Shown piece after piece: positions 41,992 to 52,459 of a stretch of DNA of 64,000 bases. Position 1 is the stretch's first letter. Every line of letters begins with the position of its first letter. The stretch is from Bin87 sp963668585. Its GTDB lineage: Bacteria; Chloroflexota; Dehalococcoidia; Lucifugimonadales; UBA3495. A program made the translations under genes and the position numbers. The stretch is taken from assembly GCA_963668585.1 (NCBI GenBank), contig OY764869.1:310001-374000 (forward strand), written 5' to 3'. The notes below the pieces were generated by a model. The model saw only the letters and a program-made list of their open reading frames with translations, did not search any database and was not told the origin of the DNA.

Positions 41992-44900
41992 GTGATAACT
42001 GCACTGAAGGATATAACTCATCCACCCCATCCCAAACTCGCAATACCACTCACAATTTTCATCGCAATCGCGCTGCTCAGCATGGTCTCGTTCGACTCGG
42101 TCGACGCATCGTTCAACATACCTCGCTCCGGAATCGACATCTCCGGACCGCTTGGCGCTGCCGGCATTCCGGAAGGCGTTTGGTCCGATGGTTCCACCAT
42201 CTGGGTGGTGGACAATGCCAATGGGAAACTCGTCGCCTACAGCCTGTCCGACGGTGATCACCTGGCAGACAAGACCATTGAACTGCACAGCTCCAATGGC
42301 AAACCCCGGGGCATCTGGTCCGACAACGCCACAATCTGGGTGTCGGACTGGGATGACACCAAGCTCTACGCCTACGACCTCGATACCGGCAACCGTCTGG
42401 CGGATAAGGACATCGACCTGGCCGGCAGCAACGACGCTCCCCGGGGAATCACCGGTCAATACAACGCCATTCTGGTCGTCGACAAGGATGATTCCTATGT
42501 TTACGCCTACAGCCAATACGACGGCTCAAGGCGGCAGGACGTGGAATTCGACCTCCACGGGTCCAACGACCACCCCTGGGGTATCTCGATAAGTTACGGG
42601 AATGCCTGGGTCAGCGACCTGAACGACGATATGTTGTACGGATACGACGTTCTCGAGGGCGATCACGTCTCAAAACTCGACGTGCGGCTGCAAAGCGGCA
42701 ATCTGGATGCCAGGGGCGTCTGGACCGACGGCGAGACCATGTGGGTCGTGGACCGGCAGGACCAGTACCTCTATGGGATCTACTACAGGCACTTCCGGCA
42801 CACCGATGACGAAATAGACGTCAGCGGGGCAGATACCCCTCGCGGCATCTGGGCCGACGGCGAAACCATGTGGGTTGTGGACGCCGGCGCGACCCCCAAC
42901 CGGAAACTGCTGGCATACCGGCTGTCCGATGGCTCCCGGCAGAGCGGGAAAGACACCGTCCTGAACTCCGAAAACGATGACCCGAAGGGCATCTGGTCAG
43001 ACGGCACCCACGTTTGGGTCTCCGACGGCGATGTTCACAAACTCTTCGCATACGAATTGGGCGACGATAGCGGCGACACCCTTCCCGCCAAACAAATTGA
43101 AACCTCGTCCTCCCTCAACAATCCCAAGGGCATATGGTCGGATGGCGACGTCATGTGGATCACCGCCCCTGGCGCAACCAGGCTGTACGCCTACTCCATG
43201 ACCTACCTCGACCAGCGATTCCAGTGGGATATCAAACTGGACCCGGAAAACACGGACGCCGGCGGGATATGGTCGGACGGCGAGACCATGTGGGTGCTGG
43301 ACACCGTGGACGCGCACGTTTACGCGTACGAGCTCAAATACAGCGACTCGGACTACAGCCATGTTCAAATTTACCGCAAGCAATCGGCAGAATTCCGGCC
43401 GTCGCCGTATAACAATCGCCTCGGCCCCGGATTCGCCGGCCACGGTTTGCGCTTTTGGATGACCGACGCTGACGACGACCTGCTGTACGCCTACGGCCGG
43501 CCCAATGCGCCCGCTGCCTTCCGGACTTCGACCACCGAACTGCAGGTTCATCACACCATCGCCGGCGAAAGCTATGTGGGAACCGTCCCCGCCGCCACGG
43601 ATGCTGACGGCGACAGCCTGACCTACGGCATCGGTGGCTCGGACGTCGGCAAGTTCACCCTGGACCGGGAAACGCGCAAGGTATACACCGCAGCGGGATC
43701 GCCCGGCTTTCAAAGGGGCGACAGCTACTCGATCATCGTACAGGTTTCCGATGGCAAGAGCCGCCTGGACGGCGTTGATTACGGTCCTGATGATGTGATC
43801 GGTATCACCGTCAGGGTATTGGAAAACTCGAACCCCGTGATCTCGACACCACACATGACGCTGTTCACCATCGATGAAAATGTCCCGGGAGGAACCGTCA
43901 TCGGCCAGATTGACGCCTCGGACCCGGATGGAGACCCGCTGGACTACTCGGTCAGGTTCGACGGTTACAGCCTTCACAACAAGCCGTTCAAAATGGACGG
44001 TGACCAGCTCAAAATCAAACGCGCGGGATGGCTCGACTACGAGTATTTCCACAACTATCCGCTCGTGGTGTTCGTGAGTGACGGCAAGGACGACAACGGC
44101 GACCCTGACGAAGAGGTTGATGACCGGGTCCACTTCACGGTGAAGGTGAACAACGTCAATGAGCCCGGGTATATCACCCTGAACCATGCCCAACCCGATG
44201 TTGGCACGGAGATCGTGGCGAGCCTTCGCGATCCGGACGGCATTTACGTGTACGGCGTCACCGAGGTCGCGTGGGTAGTGGAGAAAAGCGCCAATGCCAG
44301 TTCAGGGCCGTGGACGGAGTTAACCAGCGCGATTACCACAACCGCGTCGCTCGGGTACACGCCAGTCGCGGCCGACGCCGACCATTATCTGAGGTTCACC
44401 GCCACCTACAAGGACCACCAGGACGGCAGCGTCGACCGGGTCGTCCACCTGGTCTCTGAAAACGCGGTTTCCAACGTGGTCGCAACCAACGCAGCGCCCA
44501 CCTTCGACGATGGAGCATCAGCGACGCGAGACGTGGCTGAGGATGCGACGGGCGGCGCAGCTATCGGGGCCACGGTCGCCGCATCAGATTCCGACACCGG
44601 GGATACCCTGACCTACGGTTTGATCGGCGATGACGCCGGTTCGTTCAGCATTGACGACAGCACCGGCCAGATATCGCTGGGCAGCGACACTGTTCTGGAC
44701 CACGAGGCCAGGAGCTCATATTCCGTCACCGTCCAGGTTCGCGACAGCAAGGACGCGGACGACAATGCGGACACGGCCTGGGACGCTTATATCGCCGTGA
44801 CGATCAATGTGACCAACGTGGATGAAGACGGCGAAGTGACTTTGAGCATGACCGTGCCGGAGGAAAATGTCGAAATATCCGCCACGATGATCGACCCTGA

Positions 44901-46398
44901 TGGCGGCGCTTCCAACCTCTCCTGGCAGTGGCAGCGGGCCGACAGCATTTCCTGCAACACCTCCTGGATGGCCATCAGCAACGCCACGTCGGATCATTAC
45001 ACTCCCATCGCTGCGGACGTGGGCAAGTTCCTCCGGGCCCAGGTGTCCTACGACGATGCTGAGGGTACCGGCAAGCAAGCAGCCAGCGGAGCCAGCAGCC
45101 CGGTGATGCAAGCCTTCAACGGGTCCCCGGAATTCGACGAAGGCGCAACCGCAAAACGTTCGGTGGATGAGGGCGCTTCCGTCGGCACTCCGGTGGGCGC
45201 TGCGGTAACGGCCACCGATCCCGACGGCGACGACCTGACCTATTCCATCGCTGATGGCGCGGGTTCCAACTGGTTCGTGATTGACCCGGCCACCGGCGAA
45301 ATCATGGTGTCGACAGGGCAACTGTTGGATTACGAGGCCAATTCATCTTTCACCCTGACGGTGCAGGTAACCGACAACAAGGATGCCAGCCACAGCCCGG
45401 ATAGTGTCATCGACGACGCCATCGCCGTGGCCGTCAACCTGGTCAACGTTGACGAACCGGGTGTCGTGAGGCTCGATTCGACCGAACCGGAGGTCGGTTC
45501 AGAGATCACGGCATCGCTGAGCGACCCGGACGGGAGTCTGTCCTCCATGCAGTGGCAATGGTCGCGGTCGGAGGACGGCGCCACCAACTGGGAGGACATC
45601 GCCGGCGCGTCCACGAGCAGCTATACGCCGGACGCTGACGACGAGGGAATGTACCTTCGCGCCGTGGTGAATTACACGGACGGCGAGGGTTCCGGCAAGA
45701 ACGCCAGCGCCACCGCATCCCAATCGGTGCCGACCAGCGAGAACGACGGCGTGGTTGGTTTGACGAGCACCGAGGACCCAGACCCACCCCAAAACATCGA
45801 GCCATCGACTTCACTGAATTTCTACGAGGCTTGTCTCCAGGACAAGGCGGCCGGGTTGGTGGTCGATTGCGGCGCGAACGAGTTCGCTTCCTTCCGCATT
45901 CTGGCGGATGGCAGTTACACCATCAGTTGGGCCGAATGGGACGCCGCTCATCCCAACGTCACCGGCTACGACATCGGTCTGAGCGAGTTCGTTTACGCGT
46001 TTTACTACCTGGACGGCGATTCACAGAATCACGCCGAACTGGTCGATGTTTACCAGAGTTGTGAGTTCATCAACGACCGGTGGAACTGCCAGGGCTCCCT
46101 GGACAGCAACATCTGGGAGCACATGGACGGCACGCCTTCCGGAACCCGCGTGTTGGCGGAGGGCGTGGACCTGACCGAGTGGACATCTGCGCTGGACGCG
46201 CCCGGACGTTGGGTATCAAACCCGACTTTCTACCGGTGGAGCGGAGACGCAACCGACCCCGACAACGAACCCACGGAGGTCACCTACCGGGTGGAAAAAT
46301 TTGAAATGGACCTCTACCAATTCCGGCCCCAGGGCGGGGCCAACACCAACGGAGCAGCGCTGGTGCACGGCGCCAACGGTTTCGGCGATCGCCCCTAG
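41992..46398 (+). CDS. secreted propeller-cadherin surface protein A
   Basis: A 1,468-residue protein starting at the GTG at 41992 (AGAGGG upstream); a signal/TM segment at about residues 15-35 (AIPLTIFIAIALLSMVSFDS) targets it to export. Residues about 45-500 are some nine to ten repeats of about 48 residues around GIWSDGETMWVVDxxDxxLYAY, a beta-propeller-like array. From about 505 on, cadherin-like domains (ATDADGDSLTYGI, DASDPDGDPLDYSV, TATDPDGDDLTYSI) alternate with DPDG-x-x-S-x-x-WQW modules. The last about 195 residues are a separate cysteine-containing domain shared with the paralogue downstream. Aspartate-rich turns suggest calcium binding. There is no recognisable wall anchor. It is probably an adhesin or scaffold at the cell surface. 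Confidence 0.85.
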   Translation: MITALKDITHPPHPKLAIPLTIFIAIALLSMVSFDSVDASFNIPRSGIDISGPLGAAGIPEGVWSDGSTIWVVDNANGKLVAYSLSDGDHLADKTIELHSSNGKPRGIWSDNATIWVSDWDDTKLYAYDLDTGNRLADKDIDLAGSNDAPRGITGQYNAILVVDKDDSYVYAYSQYDGSRRQDVEFDLHGSNDHPWGISISYGNAWVSDLNDDMLYGYDVLEGDHVSKLDVRLQSGNLDARGVWTDGETMWVVDRQDQYLYGIYYRHFRHTDDEIDVSGADTPRGIWADGETMWVVDAGATPNRKLLAYRLSDGSRQSGKDTVLNSENDDPKGIWSDGTHVWVSDGDVHKLFAYELGDDSGDTLPAKQIETSSSLNNPKGIWSDGDVMWITAPGATRLYAYSMTYLDQRFQWDIKLDPENTDAGGIWSDGETMWVLDTVDAHVYAYELKYSDSDYSHVQIYRKQSAEFRPSPYNNRLGPGFAGHGLRFWMTDADDDLLYAYGRPNAPAAFRTSTTELQVHHTIAGESYVGTVPAATDADGDSLTYGIGGSDVGKFTLDRETRKVYTAAGSPGFQRGDSYSIIVQVSDGKSRLDGVDYGPDDVIGITVRVLENSNPVISTPHMTLFTIDENVPGGTVIGQIDASDPDGDPLDYSVRFDGYSLHNKPFKMDGDQLKIKRAGWLDYEYFHNYPLVVFVSDGKDDNGDPDEEVDDRVHFTVKVNNVNEPGYITLNHAQPDVGTEIVASLRDPDGIYVYGVTEVAWVVEKSANASSGPWTELTSAITTTASLGYTPVAADADHYLRFTATYKDHQDGSVDRVVHLVSENAVSNVVATNAAPTFDDGASATRDVAEDATGGAAIGATVAASDSDTGDTLTYGLIGDDAGSFSIDDSTGQISLGSDTVLDHEARSSYSVTVQVRDSKDADDNADTAWDAYIAVTINVTNVDEDGEVTLSMTVPEENVEISATMIDPDGGASNLSWQWQRADSISCNTSWMAISNATSDHYTPIAADVGKFLRAQVSYDDAEGTGKQAASGASSPVMQAFNGSPEFDEGATAKRSVDEGASVGTPVGAAVTATDPDGDDLTYSIADGAGSNWFVIDPATGEIMVSTGQLLDYEANSSFTLTVQVTDNKDASHSPDSVIDDAIAVAVNLVNVDEPGVVRLDSTEPEVGSEITASLSDPDGSLSSMQWQWSRSEDGATNWEDIAGASTSSYTPDADDEGMYLRAVVNYTDGEGSGKNASATASQSVPTSENDGVVGLTSTEDPDPPQNIEPSTSLNFYEACLQDKAAGLVVDCGANEFASFRILADGSYTISWAEWDAAHPNVTGYDIGLSEFVYAFYYLDGDSQNHAELVDVYQSCEFINDRWNCQGSLDSNIWEHMDGTPSGTRVLAEGVDLTEWTSALDAPGRWVSNPTFYRWSGDATDPDNEPTEVTYRVEKFEMDLYQFRPQGGANTNGAALVHGANGFGDRP

Positions 46399-46427
46399 CG
46401 ATGCACACCGTGCTCGCGGATATCGCA

Positions 46428-46444
46428 GGTTCCAGGTCGGAACC
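46428..46444. repeat. hairpin after the first propeller-cadherin gene
   Basis: GGTTCC (46428-46433) pairs with GGAACC (46439-46444) around AGGTC, inside a wider GCAGGT...ACCTGC pairing. It may reduce read-through into the next gene. Confidence 0.35.
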
Positions 46445-46610
46445 GATCTTGGGACCTGCGTCATACCCCGAATAGCGAATCGATCCCCGGACGACTCATA
46501 AGTGCGTCCTGATCAGTCTCATAAACACATCCGTTCCCCGACAATCCATACATACCTACCAAGCCGGCTCCGGCATATTCGAGGGCCGAGCATACACGGA
46601 GTGAACCGCA

Positions 46611-49600
46611 ATGCTGTTCATAAAGACATTATCGAAACCGTATCGATTCACCATCGCCATAACAATCACATCGCTCATCATCGTCATCTTCCTGCTTGCC
46701 GGCCACGACACGGCGTACGGGTCGGTGCCCAGACCGGACCGGGGATTCGACCTCGCCGCAGGTCTCGACAAGCCTGAAGGCGCATGGTCCAACAACAACA
46801 CCATCTGGGTGGTGTCGGAAGATGACGACAAGTTGTACGCGTACAGCCTCGCCACCGGCGCGCGCCTCGAGGACCAAGACATTGCGCTGGGAAGCGGCAA
46901 CGATGATCCGCAGGGTATTGTGGCGCGCGATTCCATCATGTTCGTGGCTGACTGGGACGACACGAAGCTCTATGCGTACCGTCTCAGCGACGGACAACGC
47001 CTGCCCAACCGTGACATCAACCTGGCCGACGCCAACGACGCGCCCCGCGGAATATCGATCATGTACGGGAACATCATAGTCGTGGACAAGGACGACAAGA
47101 AGGTTTACGCGTATCGACAAAGCGACGGTGCGCGCCAGCGGAACCGGGAGTTCGACTTTGCCGACAACAATGACCATCCCTGGGGCATGTGGACCACCAA
47201 CTACACTCTCTGGGTAGCCGATGCCAACGACGACATGGCCTACGCGTACGTACAACCATCTGCAGGGGGGTTATTTGTTGCTGGGCCGCTCCATCCGGCG
47301 CCATCTCAGAACCTGCGCCTGCCGCTGGGGAACAAGGATGCGCGGGGGATCGCGGGCAAACTCTCGGGCGAGACCATGTGGATCGTGGATGCCGTGGACA
47401 AGCACGTCTATGCCATGTACGCCCAGGGGTTCCGCCGCTCAGCGTCCGATATCGACATCAGCGAAGTGGATACTCCCCGGGGTATCTGGACGGACGGGAC
47501 CACCATGTACGTCGCGGACGCGGGCTCCGCGGGCAACCCGACCCTGCGCGCTTACAACGCGGGCGACGGGTCGCGGGACGCCTCCAAAGACATCACGCTC
47601 AATGATTCTTCGCTGGACCCCGTGTCCATCTGGTCGGATGGAACGGAACTCTGGGTAACCGGCTCTGCCAGCCAAACCCTGAAGGTTTTTGATCTGGCCA
47701 CCGGAGAACCCATCTCGAGGGATTTTCCGATCATACTGTCTGCCGACATTGAGGACCCGATCGGCGTCTGGTCCGACGGGGCCACCATGTGGATCGCCGA
47801 CTCGGACGACCTCAAAGTCTATGCCTACAATTTCCTCACCGGGCTTCGGGAAGCCGGCAGAGATTTCGATCTGGATCCCGGAAATAAGGACCCGACGGAA
47901 ATCTGGTCCGACGGCGGCAACCTCTGGGTCCTGGATACCGAGGACAAGCACGCGTACGCTTACGATCTGGAGACGGGAAGCCGAAACCGGGACGTCGAGT
48001 TCAGGCCGGCCCCGGCGAACGACGAATTCAGCGGCGGCATGGCGGGCCACCGGAGGATCATCTGGGTAGTGGACACCGACCGGGACAAGCTGTTCGCCTA
48101 CCGCAAGGTGAACGCTCCGCCCGAGTTCAGCAGCGCCTTCGTCAACTTCGAGGTCCACCACTCAATCGCCGGCGGCGGCCTGATTGGAACGCCACCCGAG
48201 GCCACCGACCTGGACGGAGACACCCTCACCTACTCCATTGACGGGCAGGACTCGCATCGCTTCACCGTGGACTCACAGACCGGCGCGCTGCATACCGCCA
48301 ACCACGCCAGGTTCAGCGGAGGCGACGAGTTCCACGTTGCCATCACCGTCAAAGATGGCAAGCGGGGACTCAATCAGACCGACAACCGCGTGGACGACAC
48401 GCTGATAGCCAACATTAAGGTGCTGCGCAACGCTGAACCCGTGTTCACGACGCCGAGCGGATCGACGTTCACGGCGAACGAAAGCATCACGGCTGCTGAC
48501 GTCATCGCCCAACTCGGGGTTGAGGACCTGGACGCCGACCCGCTGATCTACGACCTGAGCTTGAGCCCGCGCAACCCGTTCACCATCGCCGATGGGGCGA
48601 TCAAACTCCAGCCCGGAAAAAGCCTGGACTATGAGAGGAAGACGACCTACGACCTGACCATTCGCGTGTCGGACAACCTGGACTCGGACGACAACGCGGA
48701 CGCTTCGTGGGATGACCAGATCGACGTGACGATACAGGTCAACAACGTAGCGGAGACGGGCGAAATCACAGTGAGCAGTTCGGAGCCTGTGGTCGGAGAG
48801 GCTATAACCGGCACGCTCACGGAACCGGACGGCGTGGACTTCGGGAACAGCAGGCAGATCAACTGGCAGGTGGGCCGGAACGCCGACCCCGACGCCACCA
48901 CCTGGGAAGCCGTCGTCAACAGAAACCGCAACACCAAACTCCTCGAGTACACGCCGGTGGCGGACGACGTGGGGCAATACCTGCGGTTCCGCGCCAGCTA
49001 CTGGGACAACCACGACTCCGACAACCTTCAGGTCACAACCTTCGTCACTGCCAACGCCGTCCTTGCGGAAGCGCCGACCAACCGGGCGCCGAGCTTTGAT
49101 GACGGTTCCGAAACGTCGCGCTCGATAGCGGAGGATGCAACGGGAGGCAGCAACATTGGTGACCCCATCACCGCCACTGATCCCGAGAGCGACTCCCTGA
49201 CCTACGGTATCACCGGCGCGGAGGCGGGCTATTTCCAGGTTGACGCATCCACCGGGCAGATCAGCGTGGGCGCGAACGTGGAATTGGACTTTGAGGACAA
49301 GGCCTCCTACGAATTCCAAATGCGGGTGCATGACGGTAAGGACACCGACGGCAACCCTGAATCGGAAATCTCCTGGGACTCGTTCATCAACGTGACCGTG
49401 AGAATAACCAACGTGGAGGAACCGGGAAACGTCGCCACGGATTCCGAGGCTCCGAAGGCAGGCCATACCCTCACCGCCCGCCTGGACGACCCGGACGGAT
49501 CGGTGTCCAACCTGGTGTGGCAATGGCGGCGGGCCGACAGCAACCCGTCGGACAACTGGACCGAGATCGCCGACGCCACTACGGCGACGTACACACCCGT

Positions 49601-51230
49601 CGACGCCGATGTCGGCAAGTTCCTGCGGGCGGGCGCCTCCTACGACGATGTCCTGGGCACCGGGCGTTCGGCTGAATACACCGTCGCCAACGCCGTGCTG
49701 GATCGGGATGCCAACGCGCCGCCCCAATTCTATGAGGGAGACAGCGCCACCCGGTCTCTGAGCGAGGATGCAACCACCGCAACCTGGGTGGGCGCCGCCG
49801 TCGCGGCCAATGACCCGGAAGGAGACTTCCTCTCCTACTCGTTGGCCACAGGGCCGGACTCGAACCAGTTTCTGCTGGACACCACCGACGGACGGTTGGT
49901 GGTGGTGGACGGGGCCGTTCTGGACTACGAAACCCGGCAATCCCTCGAGGTGGTGTTGCAGGTTTCCGACCTCAAGGACGCTGACCACAACTTCGATAGA
50001 TCCGTTGACGACTCCATAACGGTTACCATCAACCTGCTCAACGTGGACGAGGAGGGACTGGTTGACCTGTCATCCACGGAGCCATTGGAGGGTGAGGCGC
50101 TAACGGTCACCCTGACCGACCCTGACGGAAGCCTGAGCGGCATCACCTGGCAATGGGCCCGCGCTTCCATCGATGAAAGCGAGTGGACGGATATCACGGG
50201 CGCCACTTCCAGCGCCTACACGCCGGTGTCGGACGACGGCGGAATGTTCCTGCGGGCCACCGCTTCCTACACCGATGGCGAGGGTTCGGGCAAATCGGCT
50301 TCGAAGGTGTCCTCCAACACTGTGCAAACGCTTGCCGGCGTCGACACGACCCTGAAGTCGCTCATATTCAACAAGATCCCGTTTTCGTTGAACGACGCTG
50401 CGCTGGATTACACCGTCAGCGTGCCCAATTCGATTTCCCAAATCAAGGTGAAAACGGTCGCGTCCACCGCGTCAGGGGTGACGGTTGCGATTTCACCCGC
50501 CGACAGCAACGCCATCAAGCCGGGGCACCAGGTCAACCTGTCGGAAGGCGAGAACGAGATCAACATAACCGTCTCCGACGACAACAGCGATGCGTCCACA
50601 GCCTACGTGATAACGATCGACCGGCGCGGCTCGTCGGAAACTCTTTCGGCCAGTTGCAACAGCGACTTGTCGGCGTTTTTGGCATCCCATTGTGGCGCTG
50701 GTGATTTCGCCGACTACCGGGTGGAACTGGATGGCAGTTACACCATCGACTGGAGCGGCTGGGCTTCCGAGCACCCAGGGGTTACCGCCTATTCGGTGAG
50801 CCTGGAACAGTTCATGTACCGGACCTATCACAGGCGCAACGGCGGGGCCAGCATCTCCCGATTGGACAACAAATACGAAACTTGCGAGTCATCCGACGGG
50901 ATTTGGACCTGTCAGGACCCGGCGGGCCACGTCCATCATGTGGACGGTTCCGGCGAGCCGACGGCTACCCGGACGTTGTCCACGAACCTCAAGCGCACCC
51001 AGTGGAGTTCCGCCATGGAAACGCTGGGATCCATATCGGGCGAACAAACGCTATTCCGGTGGAATGGAGACCCGGAGACCCAACCCACAGCGGCGACCTA
51101 CGCCATCAAAGATGTGGAGGTGGACCGCTATACCATCACGCCAAAATCCGGCGGCTCAGCGCGGGATGCGCAGACTGTCACGATTGCCGGCGTGGCATCC
51201 TTCAACTCAGAAACAGGGGCGCAGCGATAA
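46611..51230 (+). CDS. secreted propeller-cadherin surface protein B
   Basis: A 1,539-residue paralogue of the preceding protein. Residues 13-37 are an export signal (FTIAITITSLIIVIFLLAGH). Residues about 45-495 carry the same propeller array, with a short unique insertion (QPSAGGLFVAGPLHPAP) in one repeat. Cadherin-like and DPDG-WQW modules follow from about 500. A cadherin-like beta-sandwich domain of the type in the giant protein lies at about 1241-1335 (LKSLIFNKIPFSLNDAALDYTVSV ... PADSNAIKPGHQVNLSEGENEI), an addition the first paralogue lacks. The last about 195 residues are the shared C-terminal domain. The gene pair arose by tandem duplication with later domain gain or loss. Confidence 0.85.
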   Translation: MLFIKTLSKPYRFTIAITITSLIIVIFLLAGHDTAYGSVPRPDRGFDLAAGLDKPEGAWSNNNTIWVVSEDDDKLYAYSLATGARLEDQDIALGSGNDDPQGIVARDSIMFVADWDDTKLYAYRLSDGQRLPNRDINLADANDAPRGISIMYGNIIVVDKDDKKVYAYRQSDGARQRNREFDFADNNDHPWGMWTTNYTLWVADANDDMAYAYVQPSAGGLFVAGPLHPAPSQNLRLPLGNKDARGIAGKLSGETMWIVDAVDKHVYAMYAQGFRRSASDIDISEVDTPRGIWTDGTTMYVADAGSAGNPTLRAYNAGDGSRDASKDITLNDSSLDPVSIWSDGTELWVTGSASQTLKVFDLATGEPISRDFPIILSADIEDPIGVWSDGATMWIADSDDLKVYAYNFLTGLREAGRDFDLDPGNKDPTEIWSDGGNLWVLDTEDKHAYAYDLETGSRNRDVEFRPAPANDEFSGGMAGHRRIIWVVDTDRDKLFAYRKVNAPPEFSSAFVNFEVHHSIAGGGLIGTPPEATDLDGDTLTYSIDGQDSHRFTVDSQTGALHTANHARFSGGDEFHVAITVKDGKRGLNQTDNRVDDTLIANIKVLRNAEPVFTTPSGSTFTANESITAADVIAQLGVEDLDADPLIYDLSLSPRNPFTIADGAIKLQPGKSLDYERKTTYDLTIRVSDNLDSDDNADASWDDQIDVTIQVNNVAETGEITVSSSEPVVGEAITGTLTEPDGVDFGNSRQINWQVGRNADPDATTWEAVVNRNRNTKLLEYTPVADDVGQYLRFRASYWDNHDSDNLQVTTFVTANAVLAEAPTNRAPSFDDGSETSRSIAEDATGGSNIGDPITATDPESDSLTYGITGAEAGYFQVDASTGQISVGANVELDFEDKASYEFQMRVHDGKDTDGNPESEISWDSFINVTVRITNVEEPGNVATDSEAPKAGHTLTARLDDPDGSVSNLVWQWRRADSNPSDNWTEIADATTATYTPVDADVGKFLRAGASYDDVLGTGRSAEYTVANAVLDRDANAPPQFYEGDSATRSLSEDATTATWVGAAVAANDPEGDFLSYSLATGPDSNQFLLDTTDGRLVVVDGAVLDYETRQSLEVVLQVSDLKDADHNFDRSVDDSITVTINLLNVDEEGLVDLSSTEPLEGEALTVTLTDPDGSLSGITWQWARASIDESEWTDITGATSSAYTPVSDDGGMFLRATASYTDGEGSGKSASKVSSNTVQTLAGVDTTLKSLIFNKIPFSLNDAALDYTVSVPNSISQIKVKTVASTASGVTVAISPADSNAIKPGHQVNLSEGENEINITVSDDNSDASTAYVITIDRRGSSETLSASCNSDLSAFLASHCGAGDFADYRVELDGSYTIDWSGWASEHPGVTAYSVSLEQFMYRTYHRRNGGASISRLDNKYETCESSDGIWTCQDPAGHVHHVDGSGEPTATRTLSTNLKRTQWSSAMETLGSISGEQTLFRWNGDPETQPTAATYAIKDVEVDRYTITPKSGGSARDAQTVTIAGVASFNSETGAQR

Positions 51231-51288
51231 CGTGGTTATCACCGACCTGCGCAGGCGCCATTTGCACTTCTCCCGAGCGCCTGCGCAG
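51226..51288. terminator. two hairpins after the second propeller-cadherin gene
   Basis: GATAAC-GTG-GTTATC (51226-51240) overlaps the stop codon. It is followed by a perfect 12-bp stem CTGCGCAGGCGC (51247-51258) with GCGCCTGCGCAG (51277-51288) around 18 bases. There is no T-run, so a terminator role is likely but not certain. Confidence 0.5.
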
Positions 51289-51578
51289 GCGCAGCGTCCG
51301 GCGACAACCGGGGCAAGACTACATTCGTTCGAAATGTCCGAAGACCGCCGGGTCCCAGGCAGAGAATGGTTGAGGGTAGAATTTGGGTGTCAACCGTCGT
51401 CCACGCTTGCGATTGCCAGTTTCGCGTCCCACAGATTCGTGAGATCCCAAGGCGGTACCACCCGACGGCGCCACAGCGCGCCAATGACCGACGACGCGAT
51501 CTCACTGTATGACATCAACCAGGTTTGCCGACTTGCGGGCCATGCCCCACAATACCAACTATGGCCAAGGGCGTCCCC
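51289..51578. other. noncoding gap before the SDR gene
   Basis: Together with the hairpins this makes a gap of about 350 bases after the stop at 51230. No gene or strong promoter is seen. Confidence 0.4.
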
Positions 51579-52448
51579 ATGAATCATCTGATGCAAGGCA
51601 AAACCTGTCTCATAACCGGCGGCAGCGACGGCATCGGCTACGTGGCCTCCCGCGAACTGGCCCGTATGGGCGCCAGGGTAGTCATCGTAGGCCGCAACGC
51701 TGCCAAGACGGAGGCCGCAATGCAGCGGATCATCACCGAGACGGACAACCCGGCAGTTGAGTACCTGCTGGCCGACCTTTCGTCTCAACGCGAGGTGCGT
51801 CGCATGGCCGCCGAGGCGATTGAACTGTTGCCCCATCTGGACGTGCTGCTCAACAACGCCGGGGCCATCTTCCTGTCAGACCGGCGCAGCGCCGATGGTA
51901 TCGAGATGACCTTCGCGCTGAACCACCTGAACTACTTCCTGCTGACCGGCCTGCTGCTCGAACATTTGGGGAAAGCGCCACGGGCCCGGATCATCAACGT
52001 ATCCTCTCGTGCGCATGAATCGCCGGGCAAGTTCCGGCTGGAAGACCTGCCCAAGCCTTCAGGCAATTGGGGATATCCGGCCTACAAGCGGTCCAAGCTC
52101 TGCAACATCCTGTTCACCTACAAACTGGCGCGGCGTCTGGAAGGGACGAATATTACGGTGAATGCCCTGCATCCCGGTCTGGTGCGGACCAATATCGCCA
52201 GCAACAATGGTTTGCTGGGTCGGGTGGGCAATTTCTTTATTAGAGTTCGGGGCGTTGCGCCAGACAAGGGCGCTGAGACGCCGGTGTACCTGGCCGCATC
52301 GCCCGAGGTGGAGGGTGTGACGGGCAAGTATTTTGTGGACTGCCGCCCGGTGCCATCTTCCAGCATGAGTTACGATACAGTGCTGGCTGCCAGGCTGTGG
52401 GATATAAGCGGGTCCCTAACTGCCGCTGGGGACCCGCCGGTCGACTGA
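51579..52448 (+). CDS. short-chain dehydrogenase/reductase (retinol-dehydrogenase-like)
   Basis: A 289-residue SDR. The nucleotide site is TGGSDGIG at residues 13-20, NNAG at 92-95, the catalytic serine pair in INVSSRAHE (142-143) and Y-x-x-x-K at 169-173 (YKRSK), so the catalytic set is complete. The RVVIVGRN after strand 2 with Arg39 suggests NADP preference. ALNHLNYFLLTGLLLEHL and VNALHPGLVRTNI are typical of the WW-oxidoreductase/retinol-dehydrogenase-like group. The ATG at 51579 has AAGGG upstream; an in-frame ATG at 51561 is the alternative. Substrate unknown. Its last codons overlap a strong hairpin. Confidence 0.9.
   Translation: MNHLMQGKTCLITGGSDGIGYVASRELARMGARVVIVGRNAAKTEAAMQRIITETDNPAVEYLLADLSSQREVRRMAAEAIELLPHLDVLLNNAGAIFLSDRRSADGIEMTFALNHLNYFLLTGLLLEHLGKAPRARIINVSSRAHESPGKFRLEDLPKPSGNWGYPAYKRSKLCNILFTYKLARRLEGTNITVNALHPGLVRTNIASNNGLLGRVGNFFIRVRGVAPDKGAETPVYLAASPEVEGVTGKYFVDCRPVPSSSMSYDTVLAARLWDISGSLTAAGDPPVD
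52408..52437 (+). terminator. hairpin inside the 3' end of the SDR gene
   Basis: GCGGGTCCC (52408-52416) and GGGACCCGC (52429-52437) form a perfect 9-bp stem with a 12-base loop within the last codons of the SDR. The convergent exonuclease gene ends at 52460, so a terminator embedded in coding sequence would save space. Confidence 0.45.
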
Positions 52449-52459
52449 AAGGGGGAATC

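Noticed and set aside
48273..49988. 571-codon minus-strand frame inside the second propeller-cadherin gene
   Set aside because: Antisense shadow of cadherin-like repeats with no signal of its own.
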